A DNA stretch of 8,160 bases from Bacteroidales bacterium (lineage in GTDB: Bacteria > Bacteroidota > Bacteroidia > Bacteroidales > ML635J-15): assembly GCA_028697515.1 (NCBI GenBank), contig JAQVEY010000094.1:1-8160 (forward strand), read 5' to 3'. Of the stretch, positions 1-7,799 are shown in pieces (positions within the stretch are counted from its first letter, which is position 1; the number at the start of each line of letters is the position of its first letter). The notes below the pieces were generated by a model. That model was not told the origin of the DNA. It saw only the letters and a program-made list of their open reading frames with translations, and searched no databases. The translations under genes were made by a program, and so were the position numbers.

Positions 1-1880
1 TCACTACCCGTCCCGACACTATTTTCGGAGCTACTTTCATGGTTCTTGCTCCCGAACATGAATTAGCAGAAACATTAGCAACATCAGAATATAAGAAAAA
101 AGTTGAGGACTATATTATTCAGGCAAAAAACAGGTCAGATGTTGAAAGAATGGCTGAAAAGAAAGTCAGTGGTCAATTTACCGGTTCTTATGCATTAAAT
201 CCCTTTACGAAACAAGGAATACCTATTTATATTGCCGATTACGTTTTAATAGGATATGGAACTGGAGCAATTATGGCGGTTCCGGGTCATGACAGTCGAG
301 ATTTTGCATTTGCACGTCACTTTGATTTGCCAATTATACAGGTTGTTCAAAAACCCGGCGAAGAAACAATTCCAACATCAGAATGGGAAGAGTCATACGA
401 CTCTAAAGAAGGCGTAATGATAAATTCGGGATTCATCAATGGACTTGAAGTTAAAAAAGCTATATCTGAAATAACAAAAAATCTTTCCGAATCAGGAATT
501 GGCGAGAGAAAAACAAATTTTAGACTGCGCGATGCCATTTTCAGTCGTCAGCGTTATTGGGGAGAACCTTTTCCAATTTACTATAAAGAAGATATTCCTC
601 ATGTTTTAAGTATTGAAGAATTACCGCTCGAGCTGCCCGAAATAGACAAATATATACCAACCGAAGACGGAGAACCCCCTCTTGCAAGAGCAGAGAAATG
701 GGAAACTTTTGACGGTTATCGTTTGGAAACGTCAACAATGCCAGGTTTTGCAGGATCATCAGCATATTACTTAAGATACATGGACCCCAATAATGAATGG
801 GAACTGGTGTCAGAAAAGGCTGTAAACTACTGGCAAGACGTTGACTTATACATTGGCGGACGTGAACACGCAACCGGTCATTTAATATATGCCAGATTCT
901 GGAATAAATTTCTTTATGACTTGGGACTTACTCCTAAAGATGAGCCATTTCGAAAAATGATAAACCAGGGAATGATACAGGGTCGCTCAAATTTTGTTTA
1001 CAGAATTTCTGGAACTAACCAATTTGTTTCATATAATCTAAAAGAAAAATATGAAACCCAGAAAATACATGTAGATGTAAATATCGTTGAAAATGATATT
1101 CTTGACATTGAAAGATTTAAAAAATGGCAACCCGATTATGCAAAATCTGAATTTATTTTAGAAAAAGATGGCAAATATCATTGTGGTTGGGAAGTCGAAA
1201 AAATGTCAAAAACATTCTATAATGTTCAAAATCCAGACGATCTTGTCGAAAAATATGGAGCAGATACCCTTAGAATGTACGAAATGTTTCTTGGTCCAAT
1301 CGAACAGGCAAAACCTTGGGACACAAACGGAATTGAAGGTGTTTCGAGATTTCTGAAAAAATTCTGGAGACTTTATCACAATGAAAATAATGAGTTTTGT
1401 CTATCAGAGGAAAAACCAACATCTGAAGAATTAAAGATAATACACAATACAATCAAAAAACTAACTAACGATATTGAAAGATTTTCTTTTAATACCGGAG
1501 TGAGTAATCTGATGATCTGCGTAAATGAACTTATGAAATGTAATAAGCGTCAGGTATTAGAACCTTTGTGCATTCTTATTTCTCCTTATGCACCTCATAT
1601 TGCCGAAGAAATATGGACACTGCTTGACCATAAAGATAGCATTACTGAAGCAGCATGGCCAGAATATAATGATAAATATATAGTCGAAAACAGCTATAAT
1701 TATCCTGTATCATTTAACGGCAAGACAAGATATATGCTCGAACTTCCTGTTGATTTGAATCAAACTCAAATTGAAGAGATTGTAAAATCGAATGAGAATA
1801 CCATAAAGTGGATTGAGGGTAAACAAATTGTTAAGTTTATCTTTGTACCTAAGAAGATTATAAATATAGTTTTGAAGTAG
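1..1880 (+). CDS. leuS: Leucyl-tRNA synthetase, C-terminal part (5' end outside window)
   Basis: Class I aminoacyl-tRNA synthetase that charges tRNA-Leu with leucine in the cytoplasm. The frame is open from base 3, so the gene enters from the left; 625 residues are visible and roughly the N-terminal third, with the HIGH motif, is missing. The first codons read TTRPDT, the threonine-rich motif of the CP1 editing domain. The editing-site block [15 protein letters not shown] follows, its last Asp (codon at 300) matching the conserved aspartate that holds the amino group of the mischarged amino acid. Next come [12 protein letters not shown], the [18 protein letters not shown] block, and [16 protein letters not shown]. 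The catalytic loop is KMSKT at 1200-1214, with Thr in place of the usual final Ser. An insert of about 70 residues (roughly 980-1190) precedes KMSKT, which I associate with Bacteroidota LeuRS. The anticodon-binding and C-terminal domains look intact. No convincing terminator follows. Confidence 0.97.
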   Translation, partial: TTRPDTIFGATFMVLAPEHELAETLATSEYKKKVEDYIIQAKNRSDVERMAEKKVSGQFTGSYALNPFTKQGIPIYIADYVLIGYGTGAIMAVPGHDSRDFAFARHFDLPIIQVVQKPGEETIPTSEWEESYDSKEGVMINSGFINGLEVKKAISEITKNLSESGIGERKTNFRLRDAIFSRQRYWGEPFPIYYKEDIPHVLSIEELPLELPEIDKYIPTEDGEPPLARAEKWETFDGYRLETSTMPGFAGSSAYYLRYMDPNNEWELVSEKAVNYWQDVDLYIGGREHATGHLIYARFWNKFLYDLGLTPKDEPFRKMINQGMIQGRSNFVYRISGTNQFVSYNLKEKYETQKIHVDVNIVENDILDIERFKKWQPDYAKSEFILEKDGKYHCGWEVEKMSKTFYNVQNPDDLVEKYGADTLRMYEMFLGPIEQAKPWDTNGIEGVSRFLKKFWRLYHNENNEFCLSEEKPTSEELKIIHNTIKKLTNDIERFSFNTGVSNLMICVNELMKCNKRQVLEPLCILISPYAPHIAEEIWTLLDHKDSITEAAWPEYNDKYIVENSYNYPVSFNGKTRYMLELPVDLNQTQIEEIVKSNENTIKWIEGKQIVKFIFVPKKIINIVLK

Positions 1881-1972
1881 AATTTCATATCTTAAGTCAA
1901 GCTCAGTTTTTGTTTAAACGTTTAAAGATTGTTTCAATTAAATAGTCCTCATAATATAATTATTTAATTCCC

Positions 1973-2003
1973 TTTGTTATTAAGCTAATAGTTTTTATCT
2001 TTG
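1973..2003 (+). promoter_or_regulatory. Bacteroidota-type promoter of the secreted lipase gene
   Basis: TTTG at 1973-1976 (-33 box), a 19-nt spacer, and TATCTTTG at 1996-2003, a full match to the TAnnTTTG -7 box of the Bacteroidota primary sigma factor. Transcription would start near 2010, leaving a leader of about 20 nt before the ATG at 2028. This also decides the start codon: the in-frame TTG at 2001 lies inside the -7 box and cannot be in the mRNA. Confidence 0.75.
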
Positions 2004-2027
2004 ACCAAGAGAGACCAGAACTTTTTT

Positions 2028-3788
2028 ATGATGAATTTTAAACTATTTTTCCTATTTTTATTGTGTATTAGCTTAAAAACTTACTCACAAAATAAACTTC
2101 CATATCCTATCATTTTTATCCATGGTCTCGCCGGTAGTGAAAACACATTCGGTGAAAGTATGGAATACTTGCGTGACAGCTTTCAGCTTGGAGAGATTAA
2201 TGTCTTTGATGTTGTGTTGAATGCTGATAACGACTTGGAAACAGCTTTATTGGAAAATGATGTAAAATGGGAGAATTTCACTTATAATGAAGATTTAATC
2301 TATGTTGGTAGAAGGAATTATACAGACGAAATGGATGATTATGTGCAAGAATGGACAGAATCCAGTATTTTTGCAATAAATTTCAAGGAAGAAAATATTA
2401 AAGGTGCAAATGGGACTTTTAACGACTATTTTGACCAGAGTAATCAATCTGCCATCTACAAACAAGGCTATGCACTAAACAAAATGATACAGGAGGTTCT
2501 TGATTTTACAGGTGCCGACAAAGTTATATTAGTAGGCCATTCGATGGGTGGATTGTGTATCAGAGAGTATTTGCAAAGAACTAATGAAAATAGTGTTCAT
2601 GTAAACTGGATTAATCCTACAGTTGAAGACGGGCATATGGTAGCAAGAGTAGCAACATTTGGAACCCCGCATTTGGGATCTAATACATCTCCCGACCCAA
2701 CTAAATCGGACATCCCTGACGAACAGGGCAAATCTGAGGCTAACCGAGACATGCTTTGGGAATATGATTCCTATAACTTTTGCGAAACATATCCTCAGGG
2801 AATTTATCTATTTGGAGGAAATGAGAATTGTATCGCAAGCGAAAGCGGAATTTTCGGAAACACAACCTTTGATAATGTTGATATTAATTGTAATGGAAGC
2901 CAGACTGATGATATAATTGGAATAAATGAAGGACCAGAAAGTCAGTCTTATAATCCAGCAATGCCATTACCGTCGAACATCAAATATACTTATATGACAT
3001 CAATCTGGCTTGATTGGGATATAGAATTGGTTGGAGATGGAGCAGTTGATATAAATAAACAATGGCTGTACGATCAGGACAGGAATCCTGTTCCTATAGG
3101 CATTACAGATACATTACTAACTGATGTTTTTCACACAAGCGAAGGCAATGATTACTACACACTTATCCGAGGCCTTGACGAGCCAAGTCAATTCTCACTT
3201 GCATATATTTTAGAACCTGATGATGAAAGAATTGGTTTGGTTACCCATCAACAAAATGGACTAGCTATTGACGAAGACACTTATAAACTTAAATGTGGGA
3301 CTAATCAAACAATAGAATATATATTCAATGGCGCATCTTCAGATGTAAACACAATTAAGTTTTATGATTTAAACGAAAATCTAATACTTTCTAAAACAAT
3401 CTCTAACTCAGTTGATACTACTATTATTAATGTACCTCTTAGTGACGACGGTATTTATGTAAAGTTGATTGGAGCTGCCACGCCATCAAGTTGGAAAAAT
3501 CCATATAAAACGCAGTTTAAACCTATTGAAACGACAAAAGTTGAAAATGGAAACGATTTCTATGCAAGTATTTTTCCAAATCCTACAAATGGCTTATGTA
3601 GATTCAGCTTTTTAAATTACGAAAACTGTGATATCGAGATATTTAACTCTAATTCTGTTGAAGTCTTTCATTCAAAAATAACTAATCTGGAAGAAATAGA
3701 TTTTAGCTTTCTTAAGAATGGTATTTATACTGTTAAATTTGATTTTGAGACACTTAGTCTAAATCATAAGTTAGTTATAATACGATAA
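2028..3788 (+). CDS. Secreted alpha/beta-hydrolase (lipase/esterase-like) with T9SS type A sorting domain
   Basis: Predicted extracellular or surface-bound hydrolase of 586 residues; the substrate is unknown, with an acyl ester most likely. Numbering is from ATG 2028; ATG 2031 is equally possible. Residues 1-21 form a signal peptide (MMNFKLFFLFLL...YSQ). PIIFIHGLAG (about 27-36) carries the oxyanion HG of lipases. GHSMGG (170-175) is the nucleophile elbow, with Ser172. By position, VGDGAVD (335-341) may hold the acid (Asp337 or Asp341) and Asp-Val-Phe-His ending at His369 may hold the catalytic histidine. A beta-rich region at about 400-500 resembles a bacterial accessory or Ig-like domain. 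The last 75 or so residues, beginning near FPNPTNG (516-522) and containing NGIYTVKF, form a T9SS type A sorting domain, so the protein should cross the outer membrane by type IX secretion. It has its own promoter and converges on the next gene, 25 bp away. The hydrolase fold is sure; the acid residue is not. Confidence 0.88.
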   Translation: MMNFKLFFLFLLCISLKTYSQNKLPYPIIFIHGLAGSENTFGESMEYLRDSFQLGEINVFDVVLNADNDLETALLENDVKWENFTYNEDLIYVGRRNYTDEMDDYVQEWTESSIFAINFKEENIKGANGTFNDYFDQSNQSAIYKQGYALNKMIQEVLDFTGADKVILVGHSMGGLCIREYLQRTNENSVHVNWINPTVEDGHMVARVATFGTPHLGSNTSPDPTKSDIPDEQGKSEANRDMLWEYDSYNFCETYPQGIYLFGGNENCIASESGIFGNTTFDNVDINCNGSQTDDIIGINEGPESQSYNPAMPLPSNIKYTYMTSIWLDWDIELVGDGAVDINKQWLYDQDRNPVPIGITDTLLTDVFHTSEGNDYYTLIRGLDEPSQFSLAYILEPDDERIGLVTHQQNGLAIDEDTYKLKCGTNQTIEYIFNGASSDVNTIKFYDLNENLILSKTISNSVDTTIINVPLSDDGIYVKLIGAATPSSWKNPYKTQFKPIETTKVENGNDFYASIFPNPTNGLCRFSFLNYENCDIEIFNSNSVEVFHSKITNLEEIDFSFLKNGIYTVKFDFETLSLNHKLVIIR

Positions 3789-3813
3789 AAATCAAATAGT
3801 GTAATTTGTTGTT

Positions 3814-4542
3814 TTATTGCTTAAGAATTTTTCTAGTATAACTACCATTGTCATCGGCAACTTTGACTATATACAAACCTTGTGGTTTGTTACTAATATC
3901 AATTGTTGTCATTTTACCTTTATAAACAGTTTGACCTGTAATATTTAAGACCTCTACACTTCTAATATTTTTACCTTTAATAAAGATAACTCCTGAACTA
4001 GGATTTGGTGTAATGAGCAATGTTTCTCCATTCTTTTTTGTCGTTATGTCTGAAGTTTCTGGAATCCAATTTATGGAAACATTAGAAAAACTAGGTTGAT
4101 TTGAAGGATTCAGAGTTTGACTTTCGGTTCCTTTTGTAAACAAAAATGTTGAATAATTCCCTGTAGCATTTTTATCTGTAAGTTCTATTCTTAATCTATA
4201 GTTTCCATCTGGCATTAATTCTCCTTCTGTATTTTTGCCATCCCAAACATAAGTTCTGGTAGTATGCCCTGTATAAGTCGCCCCAGTTATAGCATCAGTA
4301 GTATTAAAGCCCGAAGATGTTTCCCAAATATTTAAGTGAGTTTTATATGAGCCAGTATAAGCATATAATGTTTTTACAAAACTCTCTGATTCATCTTCAA
4401 TCCAAACAGCCACAATGTTTTTAGGTGCATAGCCACCACCAGCATTACCAGTAGTAACACCAAGACTTAACTCTCCGCTAGTTTGAGCTAATAAACTAAT
4501 AATTGAAAAGAATGTACAGATAAATATTATTAATATTTTCAT
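3814..4542 (-). CDS. DUF2271-like secreted protein with T9SS type A sorting domain
   Basis: Function unknown; 242 residues. Residues 1-20 are a signal peptide (MKILIIFICTFF...LLAQ). Residues about 25-135 match what I know of DUF2271 periplasmic proteins: a Gly-rich run and YAPKNIVAVWIEDESESF (38-55) with a following KTLY, DAITGAT (83-89), WDGKNTEGELMPDGNYRLRI (100-119). The last motif is also typical of FlgD-like Ig folds. About 170-242 is a T9SS type A domain with TPNPSSG (178-184) and PQGLYIVKV (220-228), so the protein should be exported to the surface. DUF2271 genes elsewhere often lie near PepSY or ApbE flavin-transfer genes; none is present here. No promoter match is seen in the 81 bp upstream, so it may be cotranscribed with the barrel gene that precedes it on this strand. 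The family call rests on motif recall. Confidence 0.78.
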   Translation of the reverse strand: MKILIIFICTFFSIISLLAQTSGELSLGVTTGNAGGGYAPKNIVAVWIEDESESFVKTLYAYTGSYKTHLNIWETSSGFNTTDAITGATYTGHTTRTYVWDGKNTEGELMPDGNYRLRIELTDKNATGNYSTFLFTKGTESQTLNPSNQPSFSNVSINWIPETSDITTKKNGETLLITPNPSSGVIFIKGKNIRSVEVLNITGQTVYKGKMTTIDISNKPQGLYIVKVADDNGSYTRKILKQ

Positions 4543-4623
4543 TCTAAATGTTAATTATTAAATAAAAAAAAAGTTCTGCTTAATAATAAAACAAAACTCT
4601 TTAATTTATCTTAATTTACTAAA

Positions 4624-5259
4624 TTATTTTATTCCATAAGTAAATCCAATACTTGCATTTACATATTTTGCAATAGGTGCCTGACTGCTTGCAAGTTTTA
4701 TCATTTCCATGCCGTTATTTACTCTGTCTAAAGCAATAAATGAAAAATCCATAGTAATTGCCATATTATCGTTAATCCAATAACGAGGACTAACACCTAC
4801 TATAAAATTCAAAATTCTATCTGCACGAACTGCTGAACTTTCTTTGTTTGATAAATATGAAATACCTCCGCCACCATGAGCTAACAATCCAAATGGAGCC
4901 ATGTCTAAATTAAAAAAACCATCAATATCAACAACACCCTGACCTGAAACCCTGACAAGGTTTGAATAAGTTTTTGTTTCAGAATCCATATATGTTGATG
5001 TAATGCGATCAAATCCCATATCAAGTTTTACACCTAAAGAACCTAACATATCACTTTCTGTTAAATCACTTAACATATAAGTAATTCCAAGTCCACCACA
5101 TAAATCAGCTGTTGCTGTTTCATATCCTGAACCTGCCGATGTTTTCATTTTAAGAAGACGACCACCGAAATTCAGATCAATTAAATAAGATGCTTTATCT
5201 TGTGCAAATAAGCCCAAAGCCATTACTATTACAACTGAAAACAAAATACATTTTTTCAT
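4624..5259 (-). CDS. Outer-membrane beta-barrel protein, OmpA N-terminal-like, barrel only
   Basis: Predicted small outer-membrane protein, 211 residues, role unknown. Residues 1-20 are a signal peptide (MKKCILFSVVIVMALGLFAQ). The remainder shows alternating hydrophobic strands: LIDLNFGGRLL, GLGITYML, GVKLDMGFDRI, VRVSGQGVVDI, FGLLAHGGGGISYL (123-136), NFIVGVSPRYWINDNMAITM and a last strand ASIGFTYGI. The order and the FGLLAHGG block resemble the N-terminal barrel of Bacteroidota OmpA-family proteins, but those usually continue into a calcium-binding linker and a peptidoglycan-binding OmpA domain. Here a stop follows the last strand, so this is either a natural barrel-only paralogue or an old truncation. 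A promoter candidate lies about 36 bp upstream. The DUF2271-like gene follows 81 bp downstream on the same strand and is the likely operon partner. Confidence 0.75.
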   Translation of the reverse strand: MKKCILFSVVIVMALGLFAQDKASYLIDLNFGGRLLKMKTSAGSGYETATADLCGGLGITYMLSDLTESDMLGSLGVKLDMGFDRITSTYMDSETKTYSNLVRVSGQGVVDIDGFFNLDMAPFGLLAHGGGGISYLSNKESSAVRADRILNFIVGVSPRYWINDNMAITMDFSFIALDRVNNGMEMIKLASSQAPIAKYVNASIGFTYGIK

Positions 5260-5294
5260 AACAAAATATTTATAGTTTATACTAAATAATAATG

Positions 5295-5324
5295 TAAAAC
5301 TACAATATTTTTTTTATTCACAAA
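5295..5324 (-). promoter_or_regulatory. Candidate promoter for the beta-barrel gene
   Basis: On the minus strand TTTG (5324-5321) is followed after 18 nt by TAGTTTTA (5302-5295), one mismatch from TAnnTTTG at the final base. Transcription would begin near 5288, about 29 nt ahead of the ATG at 5259. The surroundings are so AT-rich that a chance match is possible. Confidence 0.45.
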
Positions 5325-5501
5325 AATATAATTGATTTTTTTTCCATATTATAAATTTTATCAACAATTTATATCGTATATAATGTATAAATAAAAAAAC
5401 TAAGAAATAAAAATATTCAATTCTTATTTTTATAAACCCTTGATTATAAGAAGCAAACGTATAAGAATAAATAATCGCATCAAATAATGCATTTTTTATC
5501 C

Positions 5502-5529
5502 TTTGTTTTTCAAAATTATCTTATTTTTG
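5502..5529 (+). promoter_or_regulatory. Candidate promoter for the gmd transcript
   Basis: TATTTTTG at 5522-5529 fully matches the TAnnTTTG -7 box and is followed by a pyrimidine. The nearest -33 TTTG is at 5502-5505, giving a 16-nt spacer, shorter than usual (19 nt at the lipase promoter in this window). If used, transcription starts near 5536 and gmd has a leader of about 200 nt, which would carry the GC-richer folded patch. Confidence 0.45.
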
Positions 5530-5549
5530 CAATCGTTTGTATGATAAAT

Positions 5550-5680
5550 CATAGCTATGGTTTATTAACAGATTAAAATACGCCCATTGTCCCGGGAAAG
5601 TCAGTAAACACTTGATGAATCAAGCTGACACTAAGATTAGGCTATAGTCCTTTATGGGACTGAGGAAGCGAAGCTATAAG
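5550..5680 (+). ncRNA. Candidate structured leader RNA upstream of gmd (unidentified class)
   Basis: The segment stands out from its AT-rich flanks in GC content and inverted repeats. Hairpin A: GTCAG 5600-5604 pairs with CTGAC 5625-5629 and, above a 6-nt bulge, CTTGA 5611-5615 pairs with TCAAG 5620-5624 around a TGAA loop. Hairpin B: AGTCC 5646-5650 pairs with GGACT 5657-5661. An alternative pairing, GTCCC 5589-5593 with GGGAC 5656-5660, would exclude hairpin B. ATAGCT 5551-5556 can pair with AGCTAT 5672-5677 and close the whole element. I do not recognise a riboswitch class. It could be a regulatory leader or attenuator, or a remnant of a group II intron (the GAGGAAGCGAAGC stretch is reminiscent, but no reverse transcriptase follows). 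Pairings were found by eye only. Confidence 0.4.
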
Positions 5681-5740
5681 AATATGTTAAGATTTTCAAC
5701 AATAAGTAGATTAAATATTGCATAAAATAGACAATTATTT

Positions 5741-6781
5741 ATGAAAACAGCTTTAATAACAGGTATTACCGGACAAGACGGAAGTTATCTGGCAGAATTA
5801 CTACTATCAAAAGGCTACACAGTTCACGGACTAATCAGACGTAGCAGCTCTTTTAACACTTTTAGAATAGATCATTTATACAATAATAAGGATTTATTAA
5901 ATAAAAGATTCTTCCTACATTACGGCGATCTTACAGATTCCAGCAACTTAAACAGAATTCTTGAAAAAACTGCACCAGATGAAATCTACAATCTAGGAGC
6001 TCAAAGTCACGTTCAGGTGTCGTTTGAAGTACCTGAATATACTGCTGAAGTTGATGGTGTTGGCACCCTAAGGTTTTTGGATGCAATTAAAGAAAGAGGA
6101 ATACAAACAAAGTTTTATCAAGCTTCTACTTCAGAATTATATGGAAAGGTTCAGGAAATTCCTCAAACCGAGAAAACACCCTTCTATCCACGCAGTCCTT
6201 ATGGCGCGGCTAAACTTTATGCTTACTGGATTGTTGTAAATTATCGTGAAGCATACAATTTGTTTGCTTGTAACGGAATCTTGTTCAATCATGAGTCAGA
6301 ACGGCGAGGTAAAACATTTGTTACGAGGAAAATTACTGTAGCAGTGTCAAAAATAATGACAGGACAACTAGATATGCTATTGCTGGGTAATCTTGATGCT
6401 AAAAGGGACTGGGGCTATGCTCCTGAATATGTTGAGGGAATGTGGAGAATGTTGCAGGCAGACGAACCCGATGATTATGTGTTGGCGACAGGCGAAACGC
6501 ATACTGTACGCGAATTTGTTGAGGAATCATTTAAAGTTTTGGGTGAGGATATTGAATGGAAAGGTAAAGGAATTGATGAACAAGGCTTTCTTAAATCAAG
6601 CGGAAAAGCAGTAGTGGGAATAAATCCAAGATATTTCAGACCAGCAGAGGTTGAATTGTTAATTGGAAATCCTGCAAAAGCAAAAGAAAAACTTAAATGG
6701 GAACCAAAAACAACATTTAAAGAATTGGTAAAGTTGATGGTTAAGGCAGACTACGAAAAAGCGAAGAAGAAATTGCATTAA
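5741..6781 (+). CDS. gmd: GDP-mannose 4,6-dehydratase
   Basis: Cytoplasmic short-chain dehydrogenase/reductase-type enzyme that converts GDP-D-mannose to GDP-4-keto-6-deoxy-D-mannose, the first step to GDP-L-fucose and related deoxysugars of capsule, O-antigen or glycoproteins. At 346 residues it has normal family length. [15 protein letters not shown] (7-21) is the Rossmann nucleotide-binding loop; [10 protein letters not shown] (31-40) fits the NADP-binding segment. Thr130 and Glu132 in ASTSELYG and Tyr154/Lys158 in SPYGAAK match the Thr-Glu-Tyr-Lys catalytic set. FNHESERRG (182-190) and [15 protein letters not shown] (221-235) are gmd hallmarks. The ATG at 5741 places the glycine motif at the usual distance from the N-terminus. 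The next pathway enzyme, fcl, starts 1107 bp downstream; the interval is filled by a hairpin array and a GxxExxY gene, and the first hairpin begins 7 bp after the stop codon. Confidence 0.97.
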   Translation: MKTALITGITGQDGSYLAELLLSKGYTVHGLIRRSSSFNTFRIDHLYNNKDLLNKRFFLHYGDLTDSSNLNRILEKTAPDEIYNLGAQSHVQVSFEVPEYTAEVDGVGTLRFLDAIKERGIQTKFYQASTSELYGKVQEIPQTEKTPFYPRSPYGAAKLYAYWIVVNYREAYNLFACNGILFNHESERRGKTFVTRKITVAVSKIMTGQLDMLLLGNLDAKRDWGYAPEYVEGMWRMLQADEPDDYVLATGETHTVREFVEESFKVLGEDIEWKGKGIDEQGFLKSSGKAVVGINPRYFRPAEVELLIGNPAKAKEKLKWEPKTTFKELVKLMVKADYEKAKKKLH

Positions 6782-6786
6782 GAAAA

Positions 6787-7401
6787 TAACCACAAAGGCA
6801 CGAAGGGCACAAAGAAAATTTAAACCCTCTGTGTACTTTGTGACTCTGTGGTGAAAAAAAATAACTATGAAAAAAATGGGTTCTTGTAAATAAAATATAA
6901 CCACAAAGGCACGAAGAGCACAAAGGAAATTCAATTCCTCTGTGTACTTTGTGACTCTGTGGTGAAAAAATAACTATGAAAAAAATGGGTTCTTGTAAAT
7001 AAAATATAACCACGAAGGCACGAAGAGTACAAAGGAAATTCACTTTCTCTGTGTACTTTGTGACTCTGTGGTGAAAAAATAACTATGAATAAAATGGGTA
7101 CTTGTAAATAAAATATAACCACGAAGGCACGAAGAGCACAAAGAAAATTCACTTTCTCTGTGTACTTTGTGACTCTGTGGTGAAAAAATAACTATGAAAA
7201 AAATGGGTTCTTGTAAATAAAATATAACCACAAAGGCACGAAGAGCACAAAGGAAATTCAATTCCTCTGTGTACTTTGTGACTCTGTGGTGAAAAAAATA
7301 CTATGAATAAAATTGGGTACTCGTTATAAAAAATATAACCACGAAGGCACGAAGAGTACAAAGGAAATTCACTTTCTCTGTGTACTTTGTGACTCTGTGG
7401 T
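6787..7401. repeat. Tandem array of six 64-bp imperfect palindromes (H1-H6), period 109-111 bp
   Basis: H1 6789-6852, H2 6900-6963, H3 7009-7072, H4 7118-7181, H5 7227-7290 and H6 7338-7401 are each exactly 64 bp. Left arms begin ACCAC(A/G)AAGGCACGAAG and right arms end ACTTTGTGACTCTGTGGT. The arms pair over about 29 positions: roughly 22 Watson-Crick, 3 G-T and 4 mismatches. The right arm's last 26 bases are the same in every copy. H2 equals H5 and H3 equals H6. Spacers of 45-47 bp are near-identical: A-rich, then ACTATGAA(A/T)AAA, then TGGGT(A/T)CTTGTAAATAA. These are not CRISPR spacers. Short minus-strand reading frames across the array are by-products of the repeat. The array fills the gap between gmd and the GxxExxY gene. 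Confidence 0.95.
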
Positions 7402-7418
7402 GAAAAAACTCTTAAACC

Positions 7419-7799
7419 ATGGAAGAGAATGAAATTTCAAATATAATAATTAAGTGCGCTATAGAAGTTCATAAGTTTCTAGGCCCCGGATTATTAGAAA
7501 GTTCTTATGAAGCTTGCTTGGCATACGAATTAAAACAGAAAAACTTAAGGATACAACAACAATTATCATTGCCACTTATATATAAAGATGTTAAACTTGA
7601 TGCTGGCTATAGGATAGATTTATTGGTTGAAGACAAAGTTATTATAGAAATTAAATCTGTCGAAGCTATTGCTGACATCCATATTGCTCAAATACTTACA
7701 TACCTAAAATTAAAAGATTTAAAACTGGGATTATTAATAAACTTCAATTCAGTATTACTTAAGAATGGGATTAAAAGAGTAATAAATGGGTACTTGTAA
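7419..7799 (+). CDS. GxxExxY family protein (PD-(D/E)XK nuclease-like)
   Basis: A 126-residue protein of the GxxExxY family, usual length about 125-135, so it looks complete. The biological role of the family is unknown to me. Residues 1-20 match the typical N-terminus ([20 protein letters not shown]). The defining motif is Gly24-x-x-Glu27-x-x-Tyr30 in [20 protein letters not shown]-(D/E)XK-like core follows: Asp67 in [10 protein letters not shown], then Glu77-x-Lys79 in VIIEIKSVE, and Gln91 in [34 protein letters not shown] ending is normal for the family. All expected core residues are present, which argues against decay. The ATG at 7419 is 17 bp after hairpin H6, and H7 starts 9 bp after the stop. 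No promoter match was found, so it may depend on read-through from gmd. Nuclease activity is inferred from the fold only. Confidence 0.88.
   Translation: MEENEISNIIIKCAIEVHKFLGPGLLESSYEACLAYELKQKNLRIQQQLSLPLIYKDVKLDAGYRIDLLVEDKVIIEIKSVEAIADIHIAQILTYLKLKDLKLGLLINFNSVLLKNGIKRVINGYL

Larger units (their letters stand above)
5260..5740. other. Divergent intergenic region, 481 bp
   Basis: No credible gene is present. From about 5270 to 5580 the DNA is extremely AT-rich with long A and T runs and holds promoter candidates in both directions (5295-5324 minus, 5502-5529 plus). From 5581 to 5680 composition jumps to 45 G/C per 100 bases by hand count and the sequence becomes rich in inverted repeats; see the leader RNA entry. 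The last 60 bp before gmd are AT-rich again, with no Shine-Dalgarno match. Confidence 0.7.

Noticed and set aside
347..1452. Antisense and alternate-frame reading frames inside leuS, and similar ones inside the lipase (2659-2916) and gmd (6393-6614).
   Set aside because: They overlap well-supported genes, show no recognisable domain, and have no independent start signals.
1913..1926. Perfect 14-bp palindrome TTTAAACGTTTAAA between leuS and the lipase gene.
   Set aside because: In DNA this AT-rich one or two such palindromes are expected by chance in a window of this size, and it lies 46 bp upstream of the -33 box without a repeated partner.
2001..2027. TTG start extending the lipase by nine residues.
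   Set aside because: It lies inside the -7 promoter box and would place charged residues ahead of a good signal peptide.
3789..3813. Bidirectional terminator between the convergent genes.
   Set aside because: The 25-bp gap is AT-rich but has no inverted repeat able to form a stem.
6659..7361. Five overlapping minus-strand reading frames of 70-100 codons across the array, each beginning [14 protein letters not shown] or similar.
   Set aside because: They are translations of the tandem repeat; the 109-bp period shifts frame each unit, and they have no promoter or start signal of their own.
6789..7401. Resemblance to a CRISPR array (regular repeats with spacers).
   Set aside because: Repeats are 64 bp, spacers are nearly identical to one another and derive from neighbouring genes, and no cas gene is present.
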